Shown: piece by piece, positions 33,815-46,269 of the stretch
Numbering within the stretch: position 1 is the first letter of the stretch
Layout: every line of letters begins with the position of its first letter
Source: Carya illinoinensis
Taxonomy: Eukaryota > Streptophyta > Magnoliopsida > Fagales > Juglandaceae
Assembly (NCBI RefSeq): GCF_018687715.1
Contig: NC_056753.1
Span: forward strand, 8,978,501 to 9,042,500
DNA length: 64,000 nucleotides
Direction: 5' to 3'
Position numbers and translations under genes: made by a program
The notes under the pieces: generated by a model
What the model was told of the DNA's origin: nothing
The model's database searches: none
The model's input: the letters and a program-made list of their open reading frames with translations, nothing else

Positions 33815-36800
33815 TATAACAACCAGCTAGAAATCCAATGGTGGAATTTCTATAAGTTTTAGGAACCTCATGAAATCCCCTTATGTTTGCACGAATCAAT
33901 CAATCACATATGTTTTAGTTTATCAACATAGTTAGAATTACCACTCACTATGGCCAGAAGCACAGTTTTATTTATTTGAGGTAGTTAGAAGTGTCAAAAT
34001 GTTATATAGTCTCCATCATTCAACTAAGTTGATTATTTAGTGCAATAATCTCATTTTCTATTTTTGGACGAAACACCATTCAAAACTGCATTTTATTAAT
34101 TTGGAAAACTTCGGGGTTGAATTTCGATAAACGATTTGCACTATTAGGTTTGTATGAATATTTAAAATTTTACGGTACAAAGTTTATTGTTCACTTTTCT
34201 TGAGGGAATAGTAAATTGATAGTCACACCAAAAGAAATCATGAGACGGACTTTGAAAAAATCAAGCTGTGAGATCATGCCACCTAAGCAAAACCCTATTC
34301 CATTCGACCAACCAAATTGTGCCAAACCAAATAGGGTCTAAACCCTAGTAAAATCCTAAATGGTTGGAATCCAACTAAAACTCCAAAATTTTGGTTGAAA
34401 CCAAAACCCTAAACGGTTTTCCCCAAACCCAAACCCTAATTGATCCGATTTCTAGCGTTGTGTTTGATCACTTGATTAAATCACTTTCACATTTGCTATT
34501 AATTCTTCAAATTCATTTTATGACATTATTATCCAACCTTTTAGACCTTATAAACTTGATTGGGCCAAGAAGAATTGGATTTGGGCTTGATAGCATCCCA
34601 AACCCTCTTTAAACCCTAAATTGAAGCTCATTCGGTTAAGGCCCACGAATTTGGCCACCTTGGCAATAGTTCTTGACTAAGGTTTCTTTCCCCTCATAGA
34701 TTACTAGCTTCTACCCAAAATAGCCCTAAGTTGTACTTGATGTGAATGCTAAAGCCACCTCACTCACCACCTCTCACATGGTAGTTCTAGATAGTAATAC
34801 CATGGGCTGGTTTTCCCATTGTTTTGAGGTGACATAGCCATCACTCAAAGTCATTCATAGCGCATACCTCACCTTCCAGAAATCTAAGAGATTTACAAGG
34901 CACCCTTTCATTCATTTCACCACTTTCCATCCCCGTTCTTAGAGAGAAACATTTAGGAGCTCTCTCGGGTAGTTTTCTGAGATGTTTGGCATGATGTTTT
35001 CAACCCCTTGTAGGTATTTTCTCATAATAATTCATTCATAAAAATTTTTTATGGTGAGTATAGTCGTCCTAGGTATCTTTTTTTGTTTCATTTCATGGTC
35101 TTTTGATGGGTCAACAGTTGTTTCAACCATGAAAAGTTCAATTTGGGTGATAATTTGGAGAGTGTGTTATATTTTGGAGTTTTTGACCAAGTTAATGGAC
35201 AGATCTTGGTCTGATACTTTTATGGAGTGTTTTCAACATGTGTATGTGAATTTTGGTTGACGATTTTGTTTATGATTAAAGCTTTTGATGAAAGATTTTC
35301 TTAGATCTAGAAGAGGAAAAACACTTTTTGTTTTAAGAATGTTTAGATCTTTCGTCGCTTAATCTTACTCCAATGGCTTTGATATATTTATTTGATGATA
35401 CTAAGCCTCTTATATACATGTTAGGATATTATGTTGAGGATTTGCGATCTTAGTTTCAAATATATGATATTTTAGGCTAGAGAATACTTGGTTAGGCCAA
35501 ATGTTTGATTTTTTGGCTAGATCCATGTTTTGGTTTATTTTTAGCCATGTGATTTTAAGTTTAATGCATGGATCTACCTTTGGATAGTTTTTTAAACTAT
35601 GTGATGTTTTGGTTTGAATATCTCATCTCTGTAAGCCATAGATCAAGTGCTTGTTCAAAACTAGTTAAGAGAAAAATTTTGTTTTTGTACTAAGTGTGGA
35701 GCCGAGTATTTCAAGTGATGTTTTGTAAATTTTTGGTGAATTTTATGTGATGATTCAAAGGATAGTTATTCTTTAAAATGTGCTATGAATATGTTAGAAG
35801 AAAGATTTGGATTTTTTGGAGTTCTTGGAGATGCTTTGAAATAGGTCAAACCTTGATATTCAACAAATTATCTTTTTAGTTAAAATTTTTGGATCTTTTT
35901 ACTAAAAAATCTAGTGTTGATGATTAGTATATTTTTTTGGATATTTTAAGTATATTTTAAACTTAGGATATGAAGATGTTTGTTGTAAAATTTTGATTTA
36001 ATCATGAGTTTTAAAGTTAGAAGAAATTGTAACAAAAATCAAGAGAAATAGCCTATAGATATTTCAGCGCTATGAGGTTTTCCATAGTTATGATTTAGTT
36101 TAAATTTTTCTAAGTTGATATTTTAGCTTATGAAAAAATTTACATTTGGTGATTTTTAGCATTAAGATGTGAAATCATTAAGTTAGGGATAAAATGGTCA
36201 TTTTTTTACATCTAGAGGGTAAAATGATAGTTTTACTAATTTTTCATGTTTCTGATTGTTAGTGAGGAAGTTTCAAACTTTTAGAATCCCTACTTACAGT
36301 TTCTTGTGTTCATGCTTGAATTCTTGTAAAACGCGACACTTACTATCAATTTACTTTGTATGTGTGAAGGTTAAGAGGATTGTAATTTATGTATGTATTT
36401 TAACAAAATATGTCATGCCATGCTATGTCATTACATATTTATTTGTTATACATAATTTATTCTATCACAAAATACTTAAATGTTACACAATCTTTTCTAC
36501 GTATTGATATTCCGTTGCAAGTATGTCATGTTATGTTATATCATTTGTTACACATTTGTCATGTCATGTATATATTGTCTGTTACATATTATGACATGTT
36601 ATGAAATGTTATTTGTTACATGTTACATTATGTAATGAAATGTTTTTGTCTCAAACTACGTCATGTTTTTTAACTTATGTTCATGTCATGTTACGCTACA
36701 TTAGGACTTCTATCCTTTTATTTCATGTCACGTTTCATCTTGAGTACAATTTGTTTATCTCGGGACCAACCTTTCAAGTTATGTCAAGTCAGTCATGCCT

Positions 36801-38158
36801 AAGATACTTGCAATGTAATCACTATGATTGTCTAAGCATCTCCATTTGTAAATCACGCGAGATACTTCTGGTATAATCACTTTGATTGTTAGAATATCAC
36901 TACTTAAATACTCTAATGTAATCACTCTGATTGTTAGGGTATTACTAGGTATTTGTAATCATTCTGATTGTTAGGGTATCTCATTTATAGCACTTATGAT
37001 GTAATCATTCAAATTGTTAGGATATCTCATTTAAAATACTCTTGGTGTAATCATTCTGGTAGTTTGAGTATCTCTAACGAAATACATTTGGACAGAATCA
37101 TTTTGATTATTCACTATTCTTGACGAAACAACTGACAAAATCATTTTGATTGCCAGAATTCAAATTCACATTCATGCTATGCTTCAAGTTCACGTTCATG
37201 CTATGTTTCATATTTCATGTTCATGCTATATTCAAGTTCACGTTCAGTCATGTTTCAAGTTCACGTTCATGCTATGTTTCAAGTTAAGTTCAATTTATGT
37301 TTATATTTATGTTTAAGATCATTCTCAAGTTAAGATTATTAGAAAAGATTCCAAGTTGAAATATTTTACATTCAAGGTCACGTCATGTCAAGTCAAGTCT
37401 CAGACCAAGTTCATGTCATGTCAAGTTCCAAGTTCAATTCACGTTTTAGTTCAAGTTATGTTAGTTTATGTCATGTCACATGTCAAGTTATGTTATGCTT
37501 ACTTATGACTTTTATTATGCATTCATACCTTTACTGTCATGTATGCATCATTAACCTATATTTAAGTTCTTTGTTAACTTGCTAAGATTTGTAATCAAAT
37601 CTCATTGTGGTAATCCTAACTATTATTCCCCTCAAAATGGTAGATCATGTGTCAAGATCAAGAGGTGCACCAGAGGTTGATTGAATGGAGACAATCGATT
37701 AGGCGGCGAGGGCACAAAGCAGATCTCATAGTGTCAATGCTCCAATTTATCTATAGTATTATGACATCCTTGATTGAGTTGCACGAGCAACTCAATGGAT
37801 AGCCTAGTAGTTGCTTTAGTTACTGCTTGTATGTAAGGAGCTTGATATCTAGTACTCTTATGATTACAGATGTTTTGGACTTATGATTACAAACGCCTAT
37901 AATCGTGGATGTTTAACATTTCGATATATATGAATTATGTTATCAGGTATTTGAGATATTATTAGTTTGGTGCATAGTATTGCTCAAGAAAAAAATTATC
38001 AACTGCAAATATTGCATTTTATAAATCATGTTAAGAACATTGCATTTTATAAATCATAAACGGGGGTAGGTAACAATGTAAGAGTATTGCATCTTACGTT
38101 GTATGTCTCAATGCTTTAAATGTTCATCCAATCCCAAGTAGAATTTAGAGGTTTCACA
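33815..38158 (+). mobile_element. 3' LTR (about 4.3 kb) of the large-LTR element
   Basis: This is the uninterrupted plus-strand copy and the best reference for the family. It starts TATAACAACCAGCTAG, with the terminal TG mutated to TA, and ends GGTTTCACA. It is collinear with the minus-strand solo LTR 16709-21359, with the interrupted 5' LTR and with the copy at 38696-45865. Inside are a leader-like block near 34850-34970, the 'gattgttagggtatctcattt' minisatellite (36800-37160) and the 'ttcatgctatgtttcaagtt' tract (37160-37500). No host-like gene is present. Confidence 0.88.
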
Positions 38159-38695
38159 ATCTATAGCTCTGAATCTAATTAGATTCATCTTCCTTACTTT
38201 CGCTCCAAAATAACATGTCACCTTGTATTGATGATCTGCAGATTTGATACCTTCAACTCTTGTAAAGCATCATCTCCTAATATCTCCCATTAAAAATATA
38301 AATTCAATCTAAGCTCCTTTTTCCTAAGGCCGTAGACCCATAACTTTATATATGAGTAAACTTATATATATTAAGCCTATAGAACTTAAATCCTAGTAGG
38401 AATCATTCCCTAGAGTCTTTAATTTCTAAGATCTCAACTCTTCTGAATAATCCAAAATTGTTACCTTCTTCCATTAGAGACTTCTCTTCCTGTTCCATGA
38501 TCTGGACAGTTGGGTCATGTTGCCTCTATTCTGCAATTGATGCTGTCATGCTTTCCTACTCCAACAATTCAGTTTGTTCAAGCCTAAATATCACCAATTC
38601 AAACCCTTAAGAACAATGAAATTTCAATCCTATTTTTGGTACAACTCCTAAGGACATGTGGTTTTAACCTAGAGATGTATTGCTCTAATACCACG
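38159..38695 (-). mobile_element. Leader of an opposite-strand element of the same family, with primer-binding site
   Basis: On the minus strand, an initiator-Met primer-binding site (gtggtattagagca, 38681-38694) follows the LTR end. The next bases ('catctctaggtt', 'ccacatgtccttaggagttg') match the leader at 30935-30985. The internal region is cut off at 38159 by the neighbouring LTR, so only the 5' part of this element remains. Confidence 0.75.
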
Positions 38696-39377
38696 TATGA
38701 CTCATTCAGATTCTGCATGGGATTAGACGAACTCTATAGCATCGAGACATACAACACAAGATTACTTACATACTTCCATTTATGCAAATTAATGTATCTA
38801 GCAATATGCAATATTTGTGGTTGATAAGTTTTGTATTTGAGCAATACATAAAGTACCAAAGTGTTAATCCCAAACTTAACTACTTATTCATAACTATTCA
38901 CATATACTGAATTCACATAAACCATTTAGAAACTAGTTTATACCATGCATAAACAAAAGTAGGGTCTATACAACATGGGCCCTCTCAAACCCCAAAAGAG
39001 ACATACTTAGTACATATTTTAATATCTTAGGCCTCATCCTATAGTCCCAAAAGTTCCTTCTCTAGAAGTATAGTAATATATTTGTTTAGTAGCCTATCAG
39101 TCAAAAGCGATCGCCTATAATAAAATCAGTACTACCCGATTTTCGCCATGTTGACCTTAGTTTGGTCTAATTTGGTTTTGTCAATCCCCTTCATAGTTAA
39201 CAAAGAACTTAACTGATAGTTTAAAAATGCATGCATGATAGTAAAAGCATAAATGTGTAACATCATCATTACTAAGCATGACGTGACTTGACATTAAACA
39301 TGATATGTACTAACATGACATAAGCTAACATGAAGGACATCATTTCCAAGAAGAGAAGATTGTAGGAGTTTAAAACA

Positions 39378-40010
39378 GTGAAGCTTATTGAAGAATGCAG
39401 TACCATTCTTCAAAAGAAATTGCCTCAAAAATTAAAAGATCCGGGGAGTTCCACTTTAGCTTGTACTATTGGAAATTCATTTTTTGATCAAGTTTTACGT
39501 GATCTTGGTGCTAGCATTAATCTTATGCCACTTTCTGTTTGCAGGAAATTAGGACTTGGAGAGATGAAGCACACAACAATTTCCTTGCAACTAGCGGATC
39601 GATCCATCAAGTATCCACGTGGAATCATAGAAGACGTATTGGTCAAGGTGGATAAATTTATCTTCCCTGTTGATTTTGTGGTGTTAGACATGGAAGAAGA
39701 TGAAGAAGTCCCACTAATTCTTGGCCGACCATTCTTGGCTACGGGAAGAGCTTTGATTGATGTTCAAAAGGGTGAATTAACATTGAGAGTTAATAAGGAA
39801 AAAGTTATGTTCAATATCTACCAAGCCATGAAATTTCTAGAAGATCCAAGTACTTGCTTCCGGGTTGATGTCATTAAGCAATGTGTAGAAGAGGCCTTTC
39901 AAGAAGATATGCCAGCCGATCACCTAGAACGAACCTTGCAGCAGGATACATCACTTAGCAATGAAGTGGAGAGGAACTGTACACTTATTCCTCTTGGAGA
40001 TCCCGATTGA
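39378..40010 (+). CDS. Open aspartic-protease frame of the Athila/Tat-like element
   Basis: A 210-residue open frame with the fold landmarks of Athila-type retropepsins: 'ECSTILQKKLPQKLKDPGS' at the start, active-site 'LRDLGASINLMPLSVCRKLG' near residue 44, 'ISLQLADRSIKYPRGIIEDV' near residue 67, 'VDFVVLDMEEDEEVPLILGR' near 97, then 'PFLATGRALIDVQKGELTLR'. The catalytic Asp (Asp-Leu-Gly-Ala) is kept. Upstream, the frame is broken by a stop near 39366. The part is open while the surrounding pol is gone. It is most likely a fossil that has not yet gained a stop; I see no promoter or start context that suggests a host gene. Confidence 0.8.
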   Translation: MKLIEECSTILQKKLPQKLKDPGSSTLACTIGNSFFDQVLRDLGASINLMPLSVCRKLGLGEMKHTTISLQLADRSIKYPRGIIEDVLVKVDKFIFPVDFVVLDMEEDEEVPLILGRPFLATGRALIDVQKGELTLRVNKEKVMFNIYQAMKFLEDPSTCFRVDVIKQCVEEAFQEDMPADHLERTLQQDTSLSNEVERNCTLIPLGDPD

Positions 40011-40964
40011 TGAAGATTGAAAAGTCTGGCTGTAGACTTTAAAATAAGCGCTTATGGGAGGCAACCCATAGATCTTTCTTTCATTCTTTCATTTATTTTA
40101 TTATCTTTATTTATTTAGTGTTAATAATTTGATTTTTGATGCAGGTTTATTTAGCATGAATAAAGAACTGAAAAATTTTAAACTACGGAAGATTCATCAT
40201 GAAACCAGGGAAGTTCTTTTTATTTCTTCAATCCTTTTTACTTTTGCATTACAATGAGAACATTGTTTAGTTTAAGTTTGAGGGTGTAAACTCCTATAGT
40301 CATTTGATCCTCTTGTTTTCTAAGTCTTGAGTTGTTGATGGGTTGTCTGATTTTCTTACCAAACATGCATTGGAGTAAGATTTAATTTTCTATGACTCTA
40401 AAATTTGTGATTGAAGATGGTTTTGAGAAAAATTTTCAAAAATTTCTTTTATGTCAAGTGGAGTTTTGTGGGTACTTTGGTTTAAATATTTAACCTTGAA
40501 CATAATTGAGCACATAGTCATTTTTCTTTTATTCCATTTTGTTTATGAAGAGAAGAAGTTGAATTAATTGAAAGAGGGAAGTTCGATTTTGCTTTGCTCT
40601 AGAATCCGTTGATGGGTCATTGAGGCGAAATCCTAGTTGAGACCAAATATTAGAGAAATGATCTAGGCATTTCTTTGGCATAACCAAAAAACCTTTCCCA
40701 GCCGTCCTAAATATCATACCATCATTACATGGTGTGTTTCCATAGTCAACCCCCTTGAGCCTTCATAAGCCTTTATTTATTCTTTGAACTACATAAACCA
40801 TGCCCACTCTAAGCCTGAAAAATAATGAATCTACCTTTGATAGTTTGAGAAAATACTTTGGTGGAGAGTTACATTTAAAAGAGAAAATTTGTTTCATGAT
40901 GAACTGTATTATGTTTGCTCTCTCTGTTTGATCAAAGAAGAAGAAGAAGAAGAAAGATAGTAAA

Positions 40965-40965
40965 A

Positions 40966-41031
<66 letters not shown>
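40965..41031 (+). repeat. GA microsatellite
   Basis: About 67 bp of (GA)n with a few A insertions, next to AAG repeats. It explains the Ser/Leu-rich minus-strand frame at 40763-41164. Confidence 0.92.
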
Positions 41032-41033
<2 letters not shown>

Positions 41034-41764
41034 AAAAGAAAAGAAAAACAAAAGAAAAAAAAATCACTAAGCGGAGTATGTATCACCTCAGATTTTGTTA
41101 AATGAATTGTTAGTATTGCTTCAGTGATTACAGCAACAATAATGCCACAAGTATGAGCATGCATATTGCTAAAAAAAAGCTATGATCTGAATCATGTGGG
41201 TATCTCTTTTAGTGTTCATTTCACTAAGTATTTTTTCAGTTTGCTTTGATTTTCCATATCCAGTTCTTTCTTAACCCTCTCCCTGTGGCTTATCATTACA
41301 ACCTTATTAAAGACCTATTGATCTCTAATTTTTGGTGTTGACTACATTAGTGGAGATGATTTCTGAAAACTGGACTTATGGGGTTAAATTTTGAGAGAAT
41401 TCTTCTGATTTTAGTTGTTCTACTTTTATCTGAGTTTGCAAGTGGTTTGAGGTTAAATTGACTATATCACACACACACACTCAAGGTCTTAGCTTTAGGT
41501 TGAAGTAAATGCCTAACTCTTGCTTGAAAAATTGTAAAATTTTTTATTGATTTTCTTGCTATCTTTGATGTTAAAAGAGTAAGATACTAGTGATGAAATC
41601 TAAATTCATAAAAACTTGGTGAGTGATGATACTTCTCTTTGGGGTCGAGTTGATATTACCTAAACTATCATTTGCTTTTCTTTTTGTTTGAGGACAAACA
41701 AAGTTGTAAGTTTGGGGGTATTTGATGACTTGCAAAATTTCATATTGCAGATTTTACAAGATCG

Positions 41765-42019
41765 CTCGAGCGAATTCAGGCAAATTCAAACGCTCGACTG
41801 CTGGTCGACAGTGAGCTCGAGCGGGTTACTCGAAAATAAAGATCGATTGAGCAGAGACATTGGACACTCGAGCGAAATCAGGCAGAGTCGAATGCTCGAT
41901 ATGCGCTTGATAGGACGCTCGAGCGAAATCAGGCAGAGTCGAATGCTCGATGTGCGCTCGATAGGATGCTTGAGCGAAATCAGGCAGAGTCGAATGCTCG
42001 ATGTGCGCTCGACACCCTG
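41765..42019 (+). repeat. 51-bp tandem array, five units, CTCGAGCG-rich
   Basis: Units start at 41765, 41816, 41867, 41918 and 41969, with a partial sixth from 42020. Units 3-5 are nearly identical ('ctcgagcgaaatcaggcaga', then 'gtcgaatgctcgat'). Units 1 and 2 are diverged but keep the exact 51-bp spacing. The repeat is rich in CG dinucleotides and CTCGAG palindromes compared with its AT-rich setting. Confidence 0.93.
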
Positions 42020-42070
42020 CTTAAGCGAAAATCGTATTTTGACAGATCTAGGGTCTTCCACCGTCACACC

Positions 42071-42078
42071 ATATAAAA
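42071..42078 (+). promoter_or_regulatory. TATA box of the Athila/Tat-like LTR
   Basis: The sequence atataaaa, about 50 bp after the tandem array, is a good plant TATA box. The array therefore occupies the upstream promoter position of this LTR. Confidence 0.6.
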
Positions 42079-45000
42079 GTGATTTTTCACTCTATGGCCA
42101 TACTTTTTGACTGGAGAACACTTTTGGGGACAGAAAAACATAGCTAGAAGGATTCAAATTATCTGTTTTGGAATCATACACGAGCACAGACGGGAGAAAA
42201 GCATTGAAACATTTCCTTGAATTTTTGAAGACGAGTTGCGGCTGCGAGGAGCATTTTTCAGTGTTTATTTTCTTCCAATATTCTCAGAACAATTATGGTG
42301 AATTCGTTTATGTTGAATTTCATTTCTAGTATGAGCTAAATTTTATTTATTCTAGGAAAATGATGTAACCTAGTTCCGAACTATGCTTGATTGTCTATGC
42401 TAATTTAAGGCAATTCTCTCTTTGTTTATCTGATTTATTCTGAGTTTATTGCTTCTAATTGACTGGCCATTGATTAGATGATATTTAATCTTGTGATTTG
42501 CTATTGAAAGAGGGAATCATAGGGTATATCTTGAATATTTCAACATAGGTAAGTATAGAGATCGAAAGACTTGTATGAATCTATGTAGTAATTAAATAAT
42601 TGGTCTTATTGCTTTCTTGATTATTTAATTTGCATATTCCTGTGTGAATTGACGAACAAGAATAATTTCAAATTGACTATCGAAAGAGGTTGTTGGATGA
42701 ATTAGAGATTTGCTAATGATCAAAAATAATTAAATTAAATTAGCTGGATAAGAAAAGCATAGTGAAGAATTAGGTGAAATCGATTTCCTAGAAGTTTTCT
42801 TTCCCATTAATTTGATCTTCGAACGTCAGTTTTATTTCCTTTGCATATTTCTCTTTGAGTTGATCTTAGTTTAATTTGCAACTACAAAAATCTTAGTGAT
42901 TCCTCTAGATAAAATCAAGATTAGTATAATTTTGATATTTGGCAAAAGTAAAGTACCAATCCCTGAGGACGATACTCTTCTTATCACTTTATTATAAAAC
43001 TACGATACTGTGCACTTGTAGTTTTGCACCGATCAGTAACATACATACATGTAGTGACATTTCATAGCATAGTATATGTGATAACATAAGTATATAAACA
43101 ATAGTTCTCTTACCAATGTATATACATAGTAATTTGATAGTAAGTTAGAACCTAACATACAATGATTGTTGCTAACTTACAATGATTGTCACTAAGTTAC
43201 AGTGATTGTCACTAACTTACAGTGATTGTCACTAATAATCTAACTTATGGAGAAAGCACGAAACAAGAGAAACTGTAAGAAGGATTTATAAGTGTTAGAT
43301 CTTCATATTAGAGTGAAATTTCCATATTATCATCTACATATGAGAAAATAACCATTTTACCCCTAACTTAAGGATTTTGCATCCTAACTCCAATATTCAT
43401 CAAAATTTACATTACTCATGTGAATCTTGTCCTAAATCCAAATATCTAATTAGCAAAGTTTAAAATAAATCACAACCATGACAAATACTCATAGGCAAAT
43501 ACACTTTGATTTGTTTTGTTGCAATTCTATCCAACCTCATAACTTATGTTTAAACCAAAATATTGCAACATAGATGATCACATCCTATATTTACAAAGAC
43601 ATACTAAAAAATCCAACAAAAAATCCACTTCATAAAAAATACACAAACAGTTGCCTTGAATCTCAAGGTTTTGCCTCCTTTAAAACATCTCTAAGAACTT
43701 CAAAAGTTCACAAAATTTCTTCCAAAACATTCTTGACACATCCTAAGGACTAACATGCTTTGAATCATCAAGAAAAAAAAAAAAAGACAAAAGTCACAAA
43801 TCCATCACAAAACATTCAGCTTCAACACCTAAACTCAAAACCGATTGCTTTAAGGTTTGGTATTTTATCAAATCCTTTGATCTGAAACATACCATGATAA
43901 AAGTAACAAACCAACAATATCACATGGTTAAACATCATGTCCTAGAATAGATACAAGCATTAAACTCAGGATCACATGGGCATATTTGCATAAAAACATC
44001 CATACACCTGGAAAACTTAAATCTTTAACCTAATCGAATCTCTTAATGCATAAAAAATCATATTTTCAAAACCAACACCAAAAATATTTGAACTAACATC
44101 CTAGCTTGTAGATCAAAGACTTAGGATCATCATATTAAAATATCAAAGCCATTAGAGTATAATTTTACAACAAAATATCCAAGCTTTCATGAAATAAAAA
44201 CTAATTTACTCCTTCCAGTTTCAAACTTTTTAGATCTAAGAAACAATTTCACCCAAAGCTTATAACATGCAATGAATCCTCAAAAAAAGTTCATAAAAAC
44301 ATGTTAACTAGATTCCATAAATAGATCAGACCGAGATCTTTCAAGTAGCTTGCTCAAAAAATCAAAATAACATGCACTATCCAGTTTATCGCCCAAAACG
44401 ACTTTTTCATGGTTAAAACAACTTTTAATCAATCGACAGCCATAAAGATATCCACAGAAACTAGACTTAAGTAGGAAAAACTCTTGTGAAGGGAGCTTCA
44501 TGAGATATTACTTACAAAAGCCTCAAAGAGGGTGTGCAAAGTTACTTGAAAAATTTGTTCGAGAGAACCTTTAGGTATCTCTCAAAGAAAAGTGATGGAA
44601 ATGGATGGAATGAAAGGGAAATACTGGATGTATTCTTACACAATTGAGAGGTGGTGAGAGGCCTATGAATGACATTGAGTGATGGTTGTGTCAACCCAAA
44701 ACAATGGGCAAAACCAACCCATGGTATTGCTACCTAGAGCTACCGTGTGAGAATTTGTGAGTAAGGTGGCTTTGGCCTTCAAATCAAGTAAAATTTAGAG
44801 CTATTTTGGGCTTTGGTCATCCATGGATGAGGGGAAATTCCTCCACAAGCCTTGCAAAGTGGCTCAATTTCATTGGCCTTAATGGCCCTTAACCGAGTAG
44901 GTCTCAATTTGGAGTTTAAAGAGGGTTTGGTTAGGATTTGGGTTGCCATCAAGCCCAAACTAATTTTTCTTGACTCAATAAAATTTTCAAGATTTGAAGG

Positions 45001-45865
45001 ATTAAATAATGATTTCATAACCAAAATTTTATTATTAATAGCACATGGAAGTGATCTGATCAAGTGATTAAACACTAAGCTAGAAATTGGATCCATTTAG
45101 GGTTTGGAAACAAGTTTTGGAATTAGGGAAACTGTTTAGGGTTTTAGTTTCAACCAAGATTTTGGGGTTTAAATTAGATCTAAAGTATTTGGGGTTTTAC
45201 TAGAGTCGAAAAACTCTTTGGTCTAGCACAAAATGGATGGTTGGATGAAATAGTGTTTTGCTTTAGTGGCATGATCTAAATGCTTGATTTTCTTCACATC
45301 TTCATCTCATGGTTCCTCTTAGCGCCAAGTATCCAATACTATTCACCAATTGTGGCTAAAATCTTTCTAAGTATCTAAATAAAACTTCTCTAATCTAATT
45401 TAGACATTCTACACTATGATTTGAAACACTGCACTAGGTGCTACTATTGAGGTTGCCATTCACTTTGGAAAGAGTGAAAATAAACTTTGCACTGCCAAAT
45501 CTTAAATATACATACTAACATTAGTGTACAAATATTTTATAGAAATTTGACTCTGAAGGCCTCAAAATAAACAACATGTTTTTTCAAACAAGCATTTCGT
45601 CCAAAAACTAAAAATAGGTTTATTGGACCATAAAATCCTAAATATTAAAACGAAACTAAGGGAATAGATTGTATCTCATTCTAACACTTCTATGTACCTC
45701 AAATAAATAAAAATTGTGCTTCTACCATCATAGTGAATGGTAATACTGACTATACTCACAGATTAAAACATATACGATTGGGTTGATTTGTGAAAATTTA
45801 GGGTTTTCAAAAGGTCCCTAAAGCCTAAAGAAATTCATCCCTTAAATTTCTAACTAGCTGTTACA

Positions 45866-46269
45866 TATGCGATGTCACTACATTTTATCATGTCAAGAAA
45901 TGTTTATTTGTTATACATTTGATTATGTCACAAAATTTTTGTCTGTTACACATTATGTCATGTTACAAAATATCATATGTTATGTGTTATGTGTTATGTC
46001 ATGTCCAAACCTTTTGGAGTTATGTTGTAATCTTGAATGCCTATCACTTTAAGTTTATGATTTATGTTTCAATGTTTTAGGATATATCTTGTTTGGTATA
46101 TAATATTGCTAAAAGAAAAAAATTATCCATTGCAAATATTATATATTTTTATATGCATGCTAGGTGTATTGCATATTTAATTGTCATAAACAGGAGTAGG
46201 TAACTTTATGTTACATGTCACAACATTTTAGAGTTTGTTTGATCCTAAGTGGAATTTGGAGGCATCACA
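45866..46269 (+). mobile_element. 3' end of another large-family LTR
   Basis: The last 400 bp of the family LTR in plus orientation: 'tgttttaggatatatcttgtt', 'attgctaaaagaaaaaaatt', 'aacaggagtaggtaac', ending 'ggaggcatcaca' at 46269. The left part is missing, cut by the minus-strand LTR that ends at 45865. Confidence 0.75.

Larger units (their letters stand above)
39333..41722 (+). mobile_element. Truncated internal region of an Athila/Tat-like gypsy element
   Basis: The region starts inside the coding part ('KDIISKKRRL' then a stop) and has no 5' LTR, gag, RT or integrase. After the protease frame comes 'gcttatgggaggcaaccca', a phrase characteristic of the non-coding part of Athila-type elements, and then AT-rich sequence with GA and CA microsatellites. 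It closes with 'tttgaggacaaacaaag' and the polypurine tract 'aagtttgggggta' next to the LTR at 41723. RT, RNase H and integrase appear to have been deleted between protease and tail. Confidence 0.8.
41723..43035 (+). mobile_element. 3' LTR of the Athila/Tat-like element (1313 bp)
   Basis: Begins TGATGACTTGC right after the polypurine tract and ends TTTTGCACCGATCA. It contains a 51-bp tandem array, a TATA box near 42072, and the 'tccctgaggacgatactctt' phrase near the 3' end that typifies these LTRs. A diverged reverse copy is at 60261-61315. The frame at 41688-42110 is created by the array because 51 is a multiple of three. Confidence 0.85.
38696..45865 (-). mobile_element. Minus-strand 5' LTR of the large family, interrupted at 39333-43035
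   Basis: LTR sequence occupies 38696-39332 and 43036-45865. On the minus strand it begins with TGTAACAGCTAG (right end, 45865) and ends at the primer site on the left. Compared with the intact minus-strand copy 16709-21359, roughly 1.3 kb (the part carrying the low-complexity tract and minisatellite) is missing at the interruption, where an Athila/Tat-like fragment sits instead. The insertion was thus accompanied or followed by deletion. Confidence 0.8.

Noticed and set aside
40763..41164. Ser/Leu-repeat frame on the minus strand
   Set aside because: Translation of the GA microsatellite.
41688..42110. 140-residue frame with 17-residue repeats
   Set aside because: The periodicity is the 51-bp DNA array in an LTR. 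It crosses the polypurine tract and LTR start, which is not plausible for a gene.
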